A DNA stretch of 17,669 nucleotides from Physocladia obscura (GCA_027596945.1 JADGJH010000509.1:1-17669); one strand, 5' to 3'; shown: positions 1-9,867, counted from the first letter of the stretch. Translations and numbers: made by a program. The notes: a model not told the origin generated them from the letters alone.

Positions 1-319
1 GTTATTGGTATCCCACTTAGATTTTATTGTACAAATTTGTTTTTTTCTGGATTCTTCATATTTATGCCCTTTTTGTGACATTATTGAGTTTCACTCTAAC
101 AGATTATAGTAATGATAATTAATATAAAAATAGAGAAGAAATACAAAGATTTTAATGGATTAAGGGAAAAAAGATGTGAGAAATTTAAGATTGGTGGAGT
201 TGTGGACCAGGCAGCAATCTTGTTGCGACGTGCTTTCGTCGTTTTTCATCAGTTGATTGTTTTCTTTTTGACAAATTTTTTGTTACGAAGTTGTCATTGT
301 TTGGCAAGAACCAACAACG
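1..319. other. 5' flank of the zinc-module gene
   Basis: This is AT-rich non-coding DNA upstream of the first start codon. I see no convincing gene, tRNA or repeat in it. The stretch just before the ATG (ACCAACAACG) is A-rich, like the leaders before other start codons here such as LEU1. It presumably holds the promoter and 5' UTR of the next gene, but I could not pick out a clear TATA element or factor site. Confidence 0.5.
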
Positions 320-2282
320 ATGAGTACACCAGACCAGAATTCAATGCAGACCGCAGTTGATTCGCTCGTAGTACTTACAGCACTACTTGGTGATGAAAGC
401 GCGCGGCAAGAGATCCAAAGTACTGGCGCGATTGGTATTCCAGCCAATGTTTTGGCTGGGTTAAGTTGCATCGACTGGAGCACAGCAGCTGATAAAACTA
501 TTCTGGAAACAAACGTAAACGCAAACGACACAAATATTGCTTCTGTTTCTTCTTCCAGGCCACGCAACCTCTCGCAATCTGCTTTGCGGACAGCAGCCCG
601 TCTGTTGGGGCCACGCAAATCTTCAATATGTCACCATGCAAAGCGCAGGAGCCAGGTTTGTTTATTTCTAGTCTCGCCTTCAGCCCGCCTGTATCATTTA
701 TTTTTATTTTTATTTTTGCAATGTTGCGTTATTATTCGTGATCGCCGTTGAGAGATTACCCCTCCGCGTGTTTTTTTGTTTTGTCCCCCAAAACTCTCTT
801 GTTTCCCAACTTCCAAAAAAAAAAAAATTGTCATATGTTTGGAACTAACAACCATCTTCTCTTGTAAGTGCGTCCGCTGCAAAGAGGAAGGTACCGGTGG
901 ATCGATAATTTGCAAACATTTCAAGCAAAAATATGCGGTGAGTCATCTTCGGAGTGAATAATAGCCCAACTGATCATTACTAATATGGGTGCAGTGCCGA
1001 TGGTGTTTTGACGAAGGGAATCCAGCAAACTCGCTTTGTGAGCATCGACTTATTCGAGCCAAGTGCAAAGTATGCACTCCTGTCAGACAAACAACAAAGT
1101 CTTATCGGCCACGCTTTAAGGTGGAGGGATTAACACCTGCCGACTTTCTTCCGTTCGAAGGAGACAACAGCAACAACAACCACAGTAACACTAATAGCGC
1201 CAGCAGCAGCAGCAGCAGCAGCAGCAGTAGCAGCAGCAACAGCAATGGCAGTCACAGCTGCAGCGCCAACAATCAAGCCATCAATTCTTCTATGTCGTTA
1301 AGCAGTAATGGAGATGAAGGTAGCTCAGATCATCTTGACCCCGGAAATATGAATTTGGTGAAGTCCGAACTGGAATGTATGCGATGCGCTTCTACAAGAA
1401 AAATTGTTCTATATGGTGCAGCAAAAAGACCGTGAGTGTATTCTATGTTTTATTTATTGTTGACAAAATATTGGCGACAGACTATGCAAGCCTTGCCACA
1501 AACATCTTGTTGTTTCATATGAAAATTCATTGCTCAAAATGGAAGCGAAAAAAATAAAGTCGGCGTATTCTGGAGAAGAATCAAGACAAAAACGCATTTA
1601 TATAAAACGCGAATCTAAATTACCCAACTCTCTTGGTTTCAATTATTTTGCGCCGTCAACTCCAACTGCAGATGGCGAATCTAAACAAGACCTTTCAGCA
1701 TCCAGAGAACCAACAACTATTCAATCCAGCGTTTTTCCAACTCCTGGCGTCACACCTGACCGGAATCAACGAGGATCAACGACACAGTTCCAGGGATTAA
1801 TCAAACAGATTCTCATGTGTATGATATGTGCGAGCGAGTATACGCATGGTGGGGCACGTTTTTCTGATACAGAGTTTTTATGTGTCCGATGTTGCGCCGC
1901 GAAGCAATCATCTGAAAGCTGCAGTAATACTGCAGCCAGTAATGCAACTGTTGCCAGTGATGCCAGCGATGCCAGCGGTGATGTGAGCGATGCAAGCACG
2001 ATCTCTGTCGATTACAGGCACAAAAAACGCGAACGAACTGTGAGCATAGCCAGCAACTCATCGGTTGAAAAATCTGAGCTGGGAAGAAAGAGGGAAAGTG
2101 TAGAGATTGAAACGGAATATGCAAATGTAGATATTTTGGCAGCTGCAGCTGCCGCAATTATGGCTACCGGATATGACAATATAGCTTCAAGCTCTGCAAA
2201 TGGTGACGATGATAACGCCGCAGAAATTTTGGCCGGGTTAGGATTATCCGGAATTAATTGTTCTTCTGCTATTTTGGATTAA
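320..2282 (+). CDS. Zinc-binding protein with three C-x-H-x6-C-x2-C modules and two GATA-like C4 fingers
   Basis: Exons are inferred at 320-655, 869-937, 995-1431 and 1481-2282, giving 547 aa. The start is the first ATG of the long open frame. Splicing yields three modules of C-x-H-x6-C-x2-C (C104/H106/C113/C116, C127/H129/C136/C139, C150/H152/C159/C162), separated by two linkers of exactly 10 residues; the first linker has a GGS-x-I-C step. An Asn/Ser tract (about 185-220) follows, then C263-x2-C266-x16-C283-x2-C286 and C394-x2-C397-x17-C415-x2-C418. Both C4 fingers begin CM-x-CAS, so they may be an internal duplication. Basic patches such as KKRER suggest nuclear location. Known: tandem CxH...CxxC modules recur in uncharacterised proteins of algae, oomycetes and fungi, and C-x2-C-x17-C-x2-C is GATA-like spacing. 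Inferred: a DNA-, RNA- or protein-binding regulator. The usual GATA core residues are missing, so the target is unknown. The exon model is well supported; the function is not. Confidence 0.8.
656..868 (+). other. Intron 1 of the zinc-module gene, unusually long
   Basis: This 213-nt intron (donor GTTTGT, acceptor TTGTAAG) is two to four times the length of the other inferred introns here. It is placed by the protein pattern: removing it joins ...KRRSQ to CVRC and completes a C-x-H-x6-C-x2-C module. If it were retained, the frame would stop at 749-751 and give a 143-aa product with no complete zinc module. It contains a T-rich stretch and a 12-base A run near 817-828. Confidence 0.7.
1201..1241 (+). 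repeat. CAG/AGC trinucleotide microsatellite in coding sequence
   Basis: Nine uninterrupted CAG units are followed by an imperfect tail. The tract is read in the AGC frame as a run of about 12 serines within an Asn/Ser-rich linker between the zinc modules and the first C4 finger. Such tracts change length by replication slippage, so the linker is probably variable between strains and disordered. Confidence 0.85.
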
Positions 2283-2434
2283 TAACAAAATGTAGTACGA
2301 AGAGTCTTTGTTTTTTATTTTATTTTTCTCTGCTTTCTAAGCTTCTCTTATTTTTCTTTGAGTTCGGTTTGCTGTGCAACTACTTTTTTGATTTGTTGAA
2401 GTTTTTGTCAAGCATTGAAACAAACCATTGAAAC

Positions 2435-5400
2435 ATGGCGAGTAAACAGAAGAGCCGCCCGCCGCTTGCATTTGCATTCGCGAGTGACACAAGTGACAGT
2501 GATACAGAAAGTCCCACACGCACAGAAACCAGCAGTTCAAATTCAGCTAGCACTGTAATCATCGACGAGAATCGGCCGCTCCTTGGTTATACAAGAAACA
2601 CTGCTGCAAAATCACAATCAACCTCGCGCCGTCTCTTGTTTTTATTTGCATCTGTAGCTGCTGTTCTTTTGCTTGTGTTTCCTGCCTTACTTATTGTCAC
2701 TGATAACACAGTGAGTCAATTCCAAATTTTTCGATTACTAATCAATTTTGTAATAGTCTCAACCATCTGTCCCGACAATTCCCGCGCCACCACCGCCCAA
2801 ACCGAAAAATATCTCGTACACAACACGCGCGATTTTAATAAACAACGAACCTCAACTTCTTTTCGTGGCAACTATCCATTACCCACGTTCTCATCCATCT
2901 GTGTGGCCCCAGTTACTCCACAGGATAAAACTTGCTGGAAATAACGCGATTGATACATACGTTTTTTGGAATCTTCATGAGCCGGTGCAAGGGGAATACG
3001 ACTTTTCTGTTGAAAGTGCAAATTTGCCGTTGTTTTTACAGTTGGCAAATGAAGCAGGATTGCACGTAATTCTACGCATTGGTCCATATGTGTGTGCTGA
3101 GTGGAGTTTCGGCGGGTTGCCGGTGTGGTTGTTGGATGAGAAAAAATTTCCTGGTTTGCGGATTCGAACTTTTGAGATTCAGTTCATGTCTCTGATGGCT
3201 GGATTCATTGAAAAAACTTTAGAAGTTGTGGATCGTTACTTAGCAAGGTTTGTAATGAAATATTTTTCAACATTATCCTGAATTTTTTTTTTTTTTTTTT
3301 GATTTTTGATTTTTTTGTTATAACAGTAACGGTGGACCGATTATTCTCTTGCAAATAGAAAACGAATATGGATTAATTGCGAATGAAATGGGTCCAGACG
3401 GCTTGAAATACATTAAATGGGCTGGTACATATGCAAAGTCGCTAAACACTTCAGTACCATGGATTATGTGCCAGCAAAATAATGTACCAACTGTTATAAA
3501 TACTGTAAACGGAATGTATGCTGATAATTGGATTGACGGGCATCGAAAGCGGTTTCCAGAACAGCCGGCTTTGTTTACAGAGCTTTGGACTGGCTGGTTT
3601 CAACAATGGGGGCAAGGCAGATTTACCCGATATGCAGAAGATTTAGCATTTTCTTCTGCCCGGTTTATTGCAAAAGGCGGCACGTATATCGGATACTACA
3701 TGTACGTTTCCTTTTTTTTTTTTTTTGATTAATTGTGTGGGGCTAAAATTCAAGCAGGTGGCATGGTGGAACGAATTTCGGTAGATGGGGAAGTGGGTGG
3801 AAAACGACCTCATATGATTATGACGCGCTTTTGAATGAATATGGCTTTCCAAACAATCCGAAGCATAACCATTTAGCCGATCTACACTATGTCTGTAACA
3901 AATACAAGTATCTAATCCTATCACAAGAACCGAAATTCTACTTGTTGGGCAAAGATGCAGAGGCACACGTTTATGGAAATTTAAACCTTGAAATACCAAA
4001 CGATACGACAACTGCCCTTGTTTTTCTGTCAAATACAAATAGTCACCAAGAAGCTGACGTCTTTTTTGGACGACAAACTTTCACCTTGCCACAATGGTCT
4101 GTGTCAATCTACTTAAAAGACGAATCTGGAATGTATTTGCTTTATTGTACTGCCAGCCCAAAGCCAATACTCTCCGTATTTGAAGAAAAAGAGACAGATC
4201 CAATTCTCACCGCTGTGTTGAAAGACCTGGCTCATCGTAAACCGCGTTTCAAAATTCCTCAGCTCGACACTTATTCACTTCAACTGAGCTATCTTGAGGC
4301 ATTGGCTACAGCGCGCTCACTTCCGCACAGAACTGATCTTATATTATCCGCAATAATCCAATCGGTTTCATATATCCGCGAGTCTGTTGGAATATGGGAT
4401 AATTCAACATCAATAACGTCACACGTGCCACTTGAGCAAGTTCGTATCAGTCTTGATGCCAGCGATTACATGTGGTATGTAAGACGCAATATTCCTGTGA
4501 AAGGTGATCGAAAGGCAAATATTCGGTTTGAAGGCGGAGTTCAGGATGTCGCACATGTGTATTTTGACGGAGAAGCTGTTGGAAATGCAGGGGGCTTGTA
4601 TGATGGTGGACTGTCAGAATGCAAAGTTCCGAGTGGCTTAACTGGGAAGAGCTATGATTTGGAGATTGATTTGGATAATATTTCGGAGAAATGGAAGAAA
4701 AAAAATCCGCGAAAAAGAAAGGGTGGCAATAAGGATGATGACGAAAATGATAACCACGAATTGGCTGTGCTTGTAGGTCTTGCTGGATTGTGCAATTATG
4801 GGGCAGATATGGGTGACATCCAAAGAGGTATTAAGGGAACTGTGAAAGTCAATAAATTGGATGTGACAAAAGGTGAGTGGCTTCAACAAGTTGGGTTGAA
4901 AGGCGAAAGATTTGGGGTTAGTTGTTGGTTTTTTTATTTATATTTTGTTTTTTTCGTCATTATATTAATGTTTTCCTTAGTATCACACAGGAAGTAAATC
5001 GCAAGCATTATGGCAACCTTATGCTGACTCCGAATCATGGCTACGCAACACACCACTTATTTGGTTCAAAATTTCGTTTCCAAAGACGGAGCTCCTTGCA
5101 CTTCATGAAAAAGCTCTTCAAACTCAAACTGCCACCCAATTATTCCAAGCAAACAAAAATTTCTCTAATCAATCAGTTGTACCAATCATAACGTTTGTGC
5201 TAAATTTGTCCACAATGGGGCGCGGTCTTGCTTTTGTGAACGGGAAAGCAGTTGGGCGCTTTTGGAACTTGAAAGCCGAATGCAGCAATGTTCCTTGCAA
5301 GTATCCGGACAGTGCAACAGCTGGTGGTGAAAGTTGTGCTGATGGATGTGGTTATCCATCACAGAGGTGGTATAACGTTCCGACAGCATGGATTCTTGAA

Positions 5401-5484
5401 TCAGGCGATACCGTAGAGGTTGTTCTTTTTGATGAAGTTGGCGGCAATCCGCTTGGGATATCGTTTGGTGTTGTTTCTGGATGA
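2435..5484 (+). CDS. Membrane-anchored GH35 beta-galactosidase
   Basis: Exons are inferred at 2435-2710, 2757-3247, 3327-3701, 3758-4916 and 4981-5484, giving 934 aa. It should hydrolyse terminal beta-galactosides. A Ser/Thr-rich N-terminal tail (1-66) is followed by one hydrophobic helix (about 67-88), making a type II membrane protein with the enzyme on the lumenal or outer side. The tail carries an acidic dileucine, E45-N-R-P-L49-L50, a typical endosome/vacuole sorting signal. The GH35 barrel starts near 120 with IHYPRS, TYVFWNLHEP and RIGPYVCAEW. The acid/base is E269 in QIENEYG and the nucleophile E341 in FTELWTGW; YYMWHGGTNFG is restored only by splicing intron 3. C-terminal beta domains end in GRFW and CGYPSQRWYNVP, as in plant BGAL enzymes. 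A Lys/Asp-rich insertion lies near 690-715. Fungal family members are usually secreted, so the anchor is unusual. Family assignment is firm; location and substrate are inferred. Confidence 0.92.
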
Positions 5485-5496
5485 GAAGAAATAAGA

Positions 5497-5502
5497 AATA
5501 AA
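5497..5502 (+). terminator. Poly(A) signal of the GH35 gene
   Basis: A canonical AATAAA lies 13 nt after the beta-galactosidase stop codon, implying a very short 3' UTR. Only about 280 bp separate this stop from the LEU1 start, so transcript end and next promoter must share that space. Confidence 0.6.
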
Positions 5503-5682
5503 ATATGAAAAATCAAACAATGCTGTTCATTGGGGCTGTTTGCAAAATAATTATGTTACCAAATTTCAAAACTTGGATATGGCATTGAAATAGTATCGTT
5601 TACAAATGAAATAAATTCGTCAAATAGTTAAAACTATTCGGCAAACATGGGACGGCAAAATCAAGTGATCATGTGACGAATA

Positions 5683-5698
5683 TTAATAATATTATTAA
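5683..5698. promoter_or_regulatory. 16-bp perfect palindrome in the LEU1 upstream region
   Basis: TTAATAATATTATTAA is its own reverse complement and lies about 70 bp before the LEU1 ATG. A second short element, GTGATCATGTGAC, is found just before it at about 5665-5677. No CCGG-N4-CCGG Leu3-type site is visible between the two genes. The palindrome may be a factor site or simply AT-rich sequence; position is the only argument for a regulatory role. Confidence 0.3.
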
Positions 5699-5767
5699 CA
5701 CTTCAGTTCATAAGGAAAAAATTGAAACAAAAAAAGAAAAATAACAAAACAAAGACCAACAACTGCC

Positions 5768-8388
5768 ATGGCACAAACGCTGTATGACAAAGTTTTCGCG
5801 GATCACGTGGTGTCGACAGTATCTGGAAACTCCGAAATAACATTAGACGAGCCGGTTGTGCTTTACATTGACCGTCATCTCGTTCACGAAGTTACCAGCC
5901 CCCAGGTTAATTTCTAATATCCGTGCTTGGCGCAACCAAAAGATCGGTGGAGGTAACAAACCAAAACCATTCTGATAATAGGCTTTCGAGGGTCTGCGAA
6001 ACGCCTCGCGCGGTGTCCGTCGTGTTGATTTGACATTGACCACCCTTGATCATAATATCCCAACTTCATCAAGAAAGGTGATTATTATTTGAAAGATTGT
6101 TAGCAAACAAAACCAGCGTCCTGATTCCTTTTCATCATCAGAATTTCGCAAACATTAACACGTTCGTCAAAGAAGCCGACTCGAAAGTTCAGTGTGCGAC
6201 TCTTGAAGAAAACGTTGAGTTGTTTGGTCTCAATTATTATGGTGAAGCGATCAAAATGCAAAAATAGCAAAGACTCACCAATCCAAACATAGGCCTCGGT
6301 GACAAACGCCAAGGAATTGTCCACGTTGTTGGTCCCGAGCAGGGCTTTACTCTTCCTGGAACAACTGTAGTCTGCGGCGACTCGCACACATCTACTCATG
6401 GCGCCTTTGGCGCTCTTGCATTCGGCATTGGAACATCTGAAGTCGAACATGTTCTCGCAACACAAACTCTGATTCAAAAAAAGTCAAAGAATATGCGCGT
6501 CTTTATTGAGGGCGATTCGCTGTTGGAAGGTGTTACGTCGAAGGATTTAATGTTGCATATTATTGGTGTCATTGGAACCGCAGCTGGAACTGGAACTGTT
6601 ATTGAGTTTTGCGGAAAAGTTATTGAAAAGCTTTCTGTTGAGGCAAGAATGTCAATGTGTATGTTTCGCATTTATTGTTATTTTAATTTTATGTATTGAT
6701 CCAATTACAATCAGGTAACATGTCTATTGAGGCTGGTGCTCGCGCTGGAATGATTGCTCCAGACGAAATCACTTTTGAATACATCAAAGACCGCCCGATG
6801 GCACCAAAAGGCGCGAATTGGGATGCTGCTGTCAAATACTGGAAATCTCTAAAATCCGACGTGGGCGCCAAATACGACATCGATGTCACAATCAAGGCAT
6901 CAGATATTGTGCCTTCGATTACTTGGGGTACCTCTCCTCAAGATGTTGTTCCCATCACTGGTTCTGTTCCGGACCCAGCTAATGTTTTTGACCCAACGAA
7001 AAAAGCTGCGATCGAGCGTTCGTTGTTCTATATGGGACTGGATGCCAACAAAAAGATGGAAACCATCAAAATTGACAAAGTTTTTATCGGATCTTGCACC
7101 AACTCTCGAATTGAAGGTAAAAATAAAGGAAAAACAAAAACCAAGAACTTTATATTAAATATTTTTAATCTATCTAGATCTTCGCTCCGCTGCAAAGATT
7201 GCTCGTGGAAGAAAAGTCGCACCACACGTCTATGCCATGATTGTTCCGGGATCTGGGTTGATCAAATCTCAGGCCGAAGCCGAGGGTCTTGACGAAATTT
7301 TCAAACAAGCAGGTTTCGATTGGCGTGAAGCCGGCTGCTCAATGTGTTTGGGAATGAATCCGGATCAGCTTCTCGCCGGCGAACGTTGTGCTTCAACTTC
7401 AAACAGAAACTTTGAAGGTAGACAAGGGCCTGGAGGACGAACCCACCTTATGTCGCCAGCAATGGCTGCCGCTGCTGCTGTTACAGGGTACCTAACAGAT
7501 GTGCGCACGTTGCCGATTTTGCCTGGATTCAAAACGATTGAACTTGACTCAAAAGATTTCCTGAAAGCCGAATCCTTTGAGTATGCAGGAATTGCGGAAA
7601 ATATTGCAAAGGCAGCTGTCGCTGGTGTTTCCAAAAAAGGATCTTCTGTCGTGTCTGTTCCGACTCCATCAACTAGCGGCGGCCTTGAACAATTCACCGT
7701 GCTCAAGGGTGTTGTTGCACCACTCGACCGTGCCAACGTCGACACTGATATGATTATTCCCAAGCAGTTTCTCAAAACGATCAAGCGTACCGGTCTTGGA
7801 AAAGCTTTGTTTCATGAAATTCGATATGACCTCTCAAAGCCAGCCGACACATCGAGCGGCCAGTATCCTGAGATTGAAACGTTTGTTTTAAACAAGCCGC
7901 AATACCGTCATTCAAAAATCCTGGTTGCTCGTGAAAACTTTGGATGTGGATCCTCGCGCGAGCACGCACCTTGGGCTCTTTTGGACTTTGGCATCCGCTG
8001 TATTATCGCTGAGTCATTTGCCGACATCTTTTACAACAACTGCTTTAAGAATATGATGCTACCTGTTATCCTCTCGAAAGAGAATGTTGCTGTGATAATG
8101 CAAGATGGCAATGATGGTTTGGATATTGAAGTTGATCTTGTAAATCAAATTGTAAGACGTTCAAATGGCCAGGAAATATCATTCGAAGTTGAGGAACTGA
8201 GAAAGCGGTGCTTAGTTGAAGGATTAGATGATATTGGTATGACACTTCAGAAAGAGAGCAAGATTACTGCTTTTGAGGAAAAGCAAAGTTCAATTTGGCC
8301 GTGGTTAGATTTGCGCCATATTGTTAGCACAGCCAGTGCCCAAAAACTTGGACAGCCTGCTAAAAAGACTAAGCTCTCTGATTGGTGA
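5768..8388 (+). CDS. LEU1: 3-isopropylmalate dehydratase, fused LeuC-LeuD type
   Basis: Exons are inferred at 5768-5905, 5982-6077, 6142-6241, 6293-6658, 6715-7116 and 7178-8388, giving 770 aa, close to yeast Leu1 (about 780). The enzyme isomerises 2-isopropylmalate to 3-isopropylmalate, the second step of leucine synthesis, and needs a 4Fe-4S cluster. The N-terminal aconitase-like half begins [12 protein letters not shown] and carries [20 protein letters not shown] and [18 protein letters not shown]. The cluster cysteines are C361 (CTNSRIE), C421 and C424 ([12 protein letters not shown]). The C-terminal LeuD swivel domain has [12 protein letters not shown] (about 553-564) and [17 protein letters not shown] (about 621-637). 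Every junction restores conserved sequence, for example [13 protein letters not shown] and SRIE|DLRSAA. The ATG sits in GCCATGG. I see no targeting peptide, in line with the cytosolic yeast enzyme. The fused architecture is the fungal form; bacteria use separate LeuC and LeuD subunits. Confidence 0.96.
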
Positions 8389-8406
8389 TATTGTAATAGT
8401 TCCAAT

Positions 8407-8412
8407 AATAAA
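8407..8412 (+). terminator. Poly(A) signal of LEU1
   Basis: AATAAA lies 19 nt after the LEU1 stop codon and is followed by T-rich DNA. It is the canonical signal and marks the end of the last + strand gene before the gene-poor block. Confidence 0.6.
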
Positions 8413-9239
8413 AGTTTATCATTTGTTTGTATATTGTTTAATTCTATTGTTTTTTTGTTTTTTTTTCACCTGTGAATGAACTCGTTTTCATTTTGTTTGA
8501 TGTTTCCATTTCAAAATAATGAGTTTTTCTGAAAGATACATAAGATTGCCTTTTTTAATTTTTTTAATTGTTATTTTTTGCATCATTCCTTTTTTTCCAA
8601 ACCACCCCACCTCCCACATAATATCACATAAGAAAAAAGTCATAGTTAAATTTTGCAAACGCATCATTTCCCCTTTTTTATTCATGGAAGACAACCACAA
8701 AGGTCATAAAGCAGAGCATGTTGGAGTTTGACTTAAGTAATTAAAGTAATGCCTGAAATATTCAATCAGTGTTACCACAACCATCATAATGTATTACAGG
8801 AAGAATATTGAAGATTTTAAAACATTTATTAACTATCTCATATGACACAAACAAGATTTTCAACATGGTGAGTGCTGTCATGACTTAGTGTTGATAGCCA
8901 GCACTGTAGAACTTGTGGCTGAAAACAGTGGCATCAAATGGGTGTGGCTATAGCATGGCGAAGGAAAACTTAGCTTTCTTAGGAGATTTTTGAGAATTTC
9001 GTGAATTTATCTGAACACAAATGGAGATATTATCCTGTTGTTTGTGATTAACATTTTACTCACAAACAACAGGCACATTATCTCGTCATCTTTATTCTTT
9101 ATATGCACTGTAAATAAAGATTGGCATTTTGCTCACAAACAACAGACTAACTAATAATTGAGAGCTTAGGGTTAATTACAAGTAAATGTTTAAAACCAGA
9201 ATGGAATCAAAGCTTTTCAAATCTGCTCCCAATTGTAGT
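8413..9239. other. Gene-poor AT-rich block, left part
   Basis: No gene is supported here. The open frames at 8488-8731 exist on both strands, are dominated by T/A homopolymers and match nothing I recognise. The right half (about 8870-9150) has a more even base composition and holds the inverted and direct repeats listed separately, which look like remnants of a small mobile element. Confidence 0.5.
9034..9073. repeat. Perfect 14-bp inverted repeat with a third copy downstream
   Basis: CCTGTTGTTTGTGA (9034-9047) and TCACAAACAACAGG (9060-9073) are exact reverse complements around a 12-nt loop. Thirteen bases of the right arm, with about nine similar bases before it (CATTTT-A/G-C), recur as a direct copy at 9124-9145. 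The arrangement could be the end of a small inverted-repeat element or a stable hairpin. No coding sequence is associated with it. Confidence 0.75.
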
Positions 9240-9727
9240 TCATAGAATGTGTCTATCATAACTCTCTTCTTGTAATTGAAATAGACATCTCCTTGTTGCC
9301 TTGTTGAATGTATTATCAATCTTGTCTTCTGCTTTGTAAATATCAAATGCTTCTGACATCAACGTAAGCAAATTCTGATTACAAAATGGAATAACCAGAG
9401 CTTTACACAATGGTTTTGCATTTTTGTAGTCTTTATTCAATTCAATAGTCACATTATTTCTAATCAAGCAATCTTGCCATAGTTATTCTTTTCAGCCAAA
9501 TAAACAAGTAGTTCAGTCAAATCCTTCTTTTCCATCTACACAACATTCACATTCTCAAGTTCCTCCAACTTTTCAAATGGAGGATCAAGAATGGTTTCCA
9601 AAAAGTCATGAAATAACTTTTTGCTGGATGTACATTTGAATAACTTTTTGCTGGATGTACATTTGAATAACTTTTTGCTGGATGTACATTTGAATAGCTT
9701 TCCACATGATTGTTGCTTTTCTGACAA
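9240..9727 (-). pseudogene. Decayed coding sequence with a 9-aa repeat; family not recognised
   Basis: On the minus strand two open segments (9727-9536 and 9467-9240) read as ordinary protein and are linked by a coding-like bridge. The bridge (MEKKDLTELLVYLAEKNNYG...) is broken by a TAG at about 9536-9538 and a frame change near 9465-9470. The first segment contains repeated KLFKCTSSK; the second includes ALVIPFCNQNLLTLMSEAF and a charged helical stretch. I do not recognise the family. One stop plus one frameshift within 500 bp suggests a pseudogene or mobile-element relic. A spliced gene is possible, but I found no good GT-AG pair that removes both breaks. Confidence 0.4.
9612..9692. repeat. 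27-bp tandem repeat, three identical copies
   Basis: Three perfect 27-bp units occupy 9612-9638, 9639-9665 and 9666-9692. A diverged partial copy (AATAGCTTTCC...) continues to the right and part of a unit lies to the left. On the minus strand 27 bp equals nine codons, so the array encodes KLFKCTSSK in register. Identity between copies means the expansion is recent compared with the decay around it. Confidence 0.9.
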
Positions 9728-9867
9728 AAATATTGACTTTGTAGTTAAAACATTTAGTCCCCATTCTTGAATTTTGCTGTGAATGAAATAAACTTCATAT
9801 TTTCACAGTTATATAATAAATAATACTTCTATTTCCAATTCTATATTAAATATTATTTAACATTTAT

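Noticed and set aside
112..360. Open frame of 82 codons upstream of and overlapping the first gene
   Set aside because: It overlaps the better-supported start at 320 in another frame, has no recognisable motif and lies in AT-rich upstream DNA.
1376..1496. Canonical GATA zinc finger
   Set aside because: The Cys spacing is similar (x16 rather than x17 or x18), but the conserved core residues of GATA fingers are absent, so it is called only GATA-like.
5485..5767. Leu3-type regulatory box upstream of LEU1
   Set aside because: No CCGG-N4-CCGG sequence or near match was found in the interval.
8488..8731. Open frames of about 70 codons on both strands
   Set aside because: Both are made of T/A-rich homopolymer codons, mirror each other and show no motif or splice context.
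9612..9692. CRISPR-like array
   Set aside because: The units are directly adjacent with no spacers, and the context is eukaryotic; it is a simple tandem repeat.
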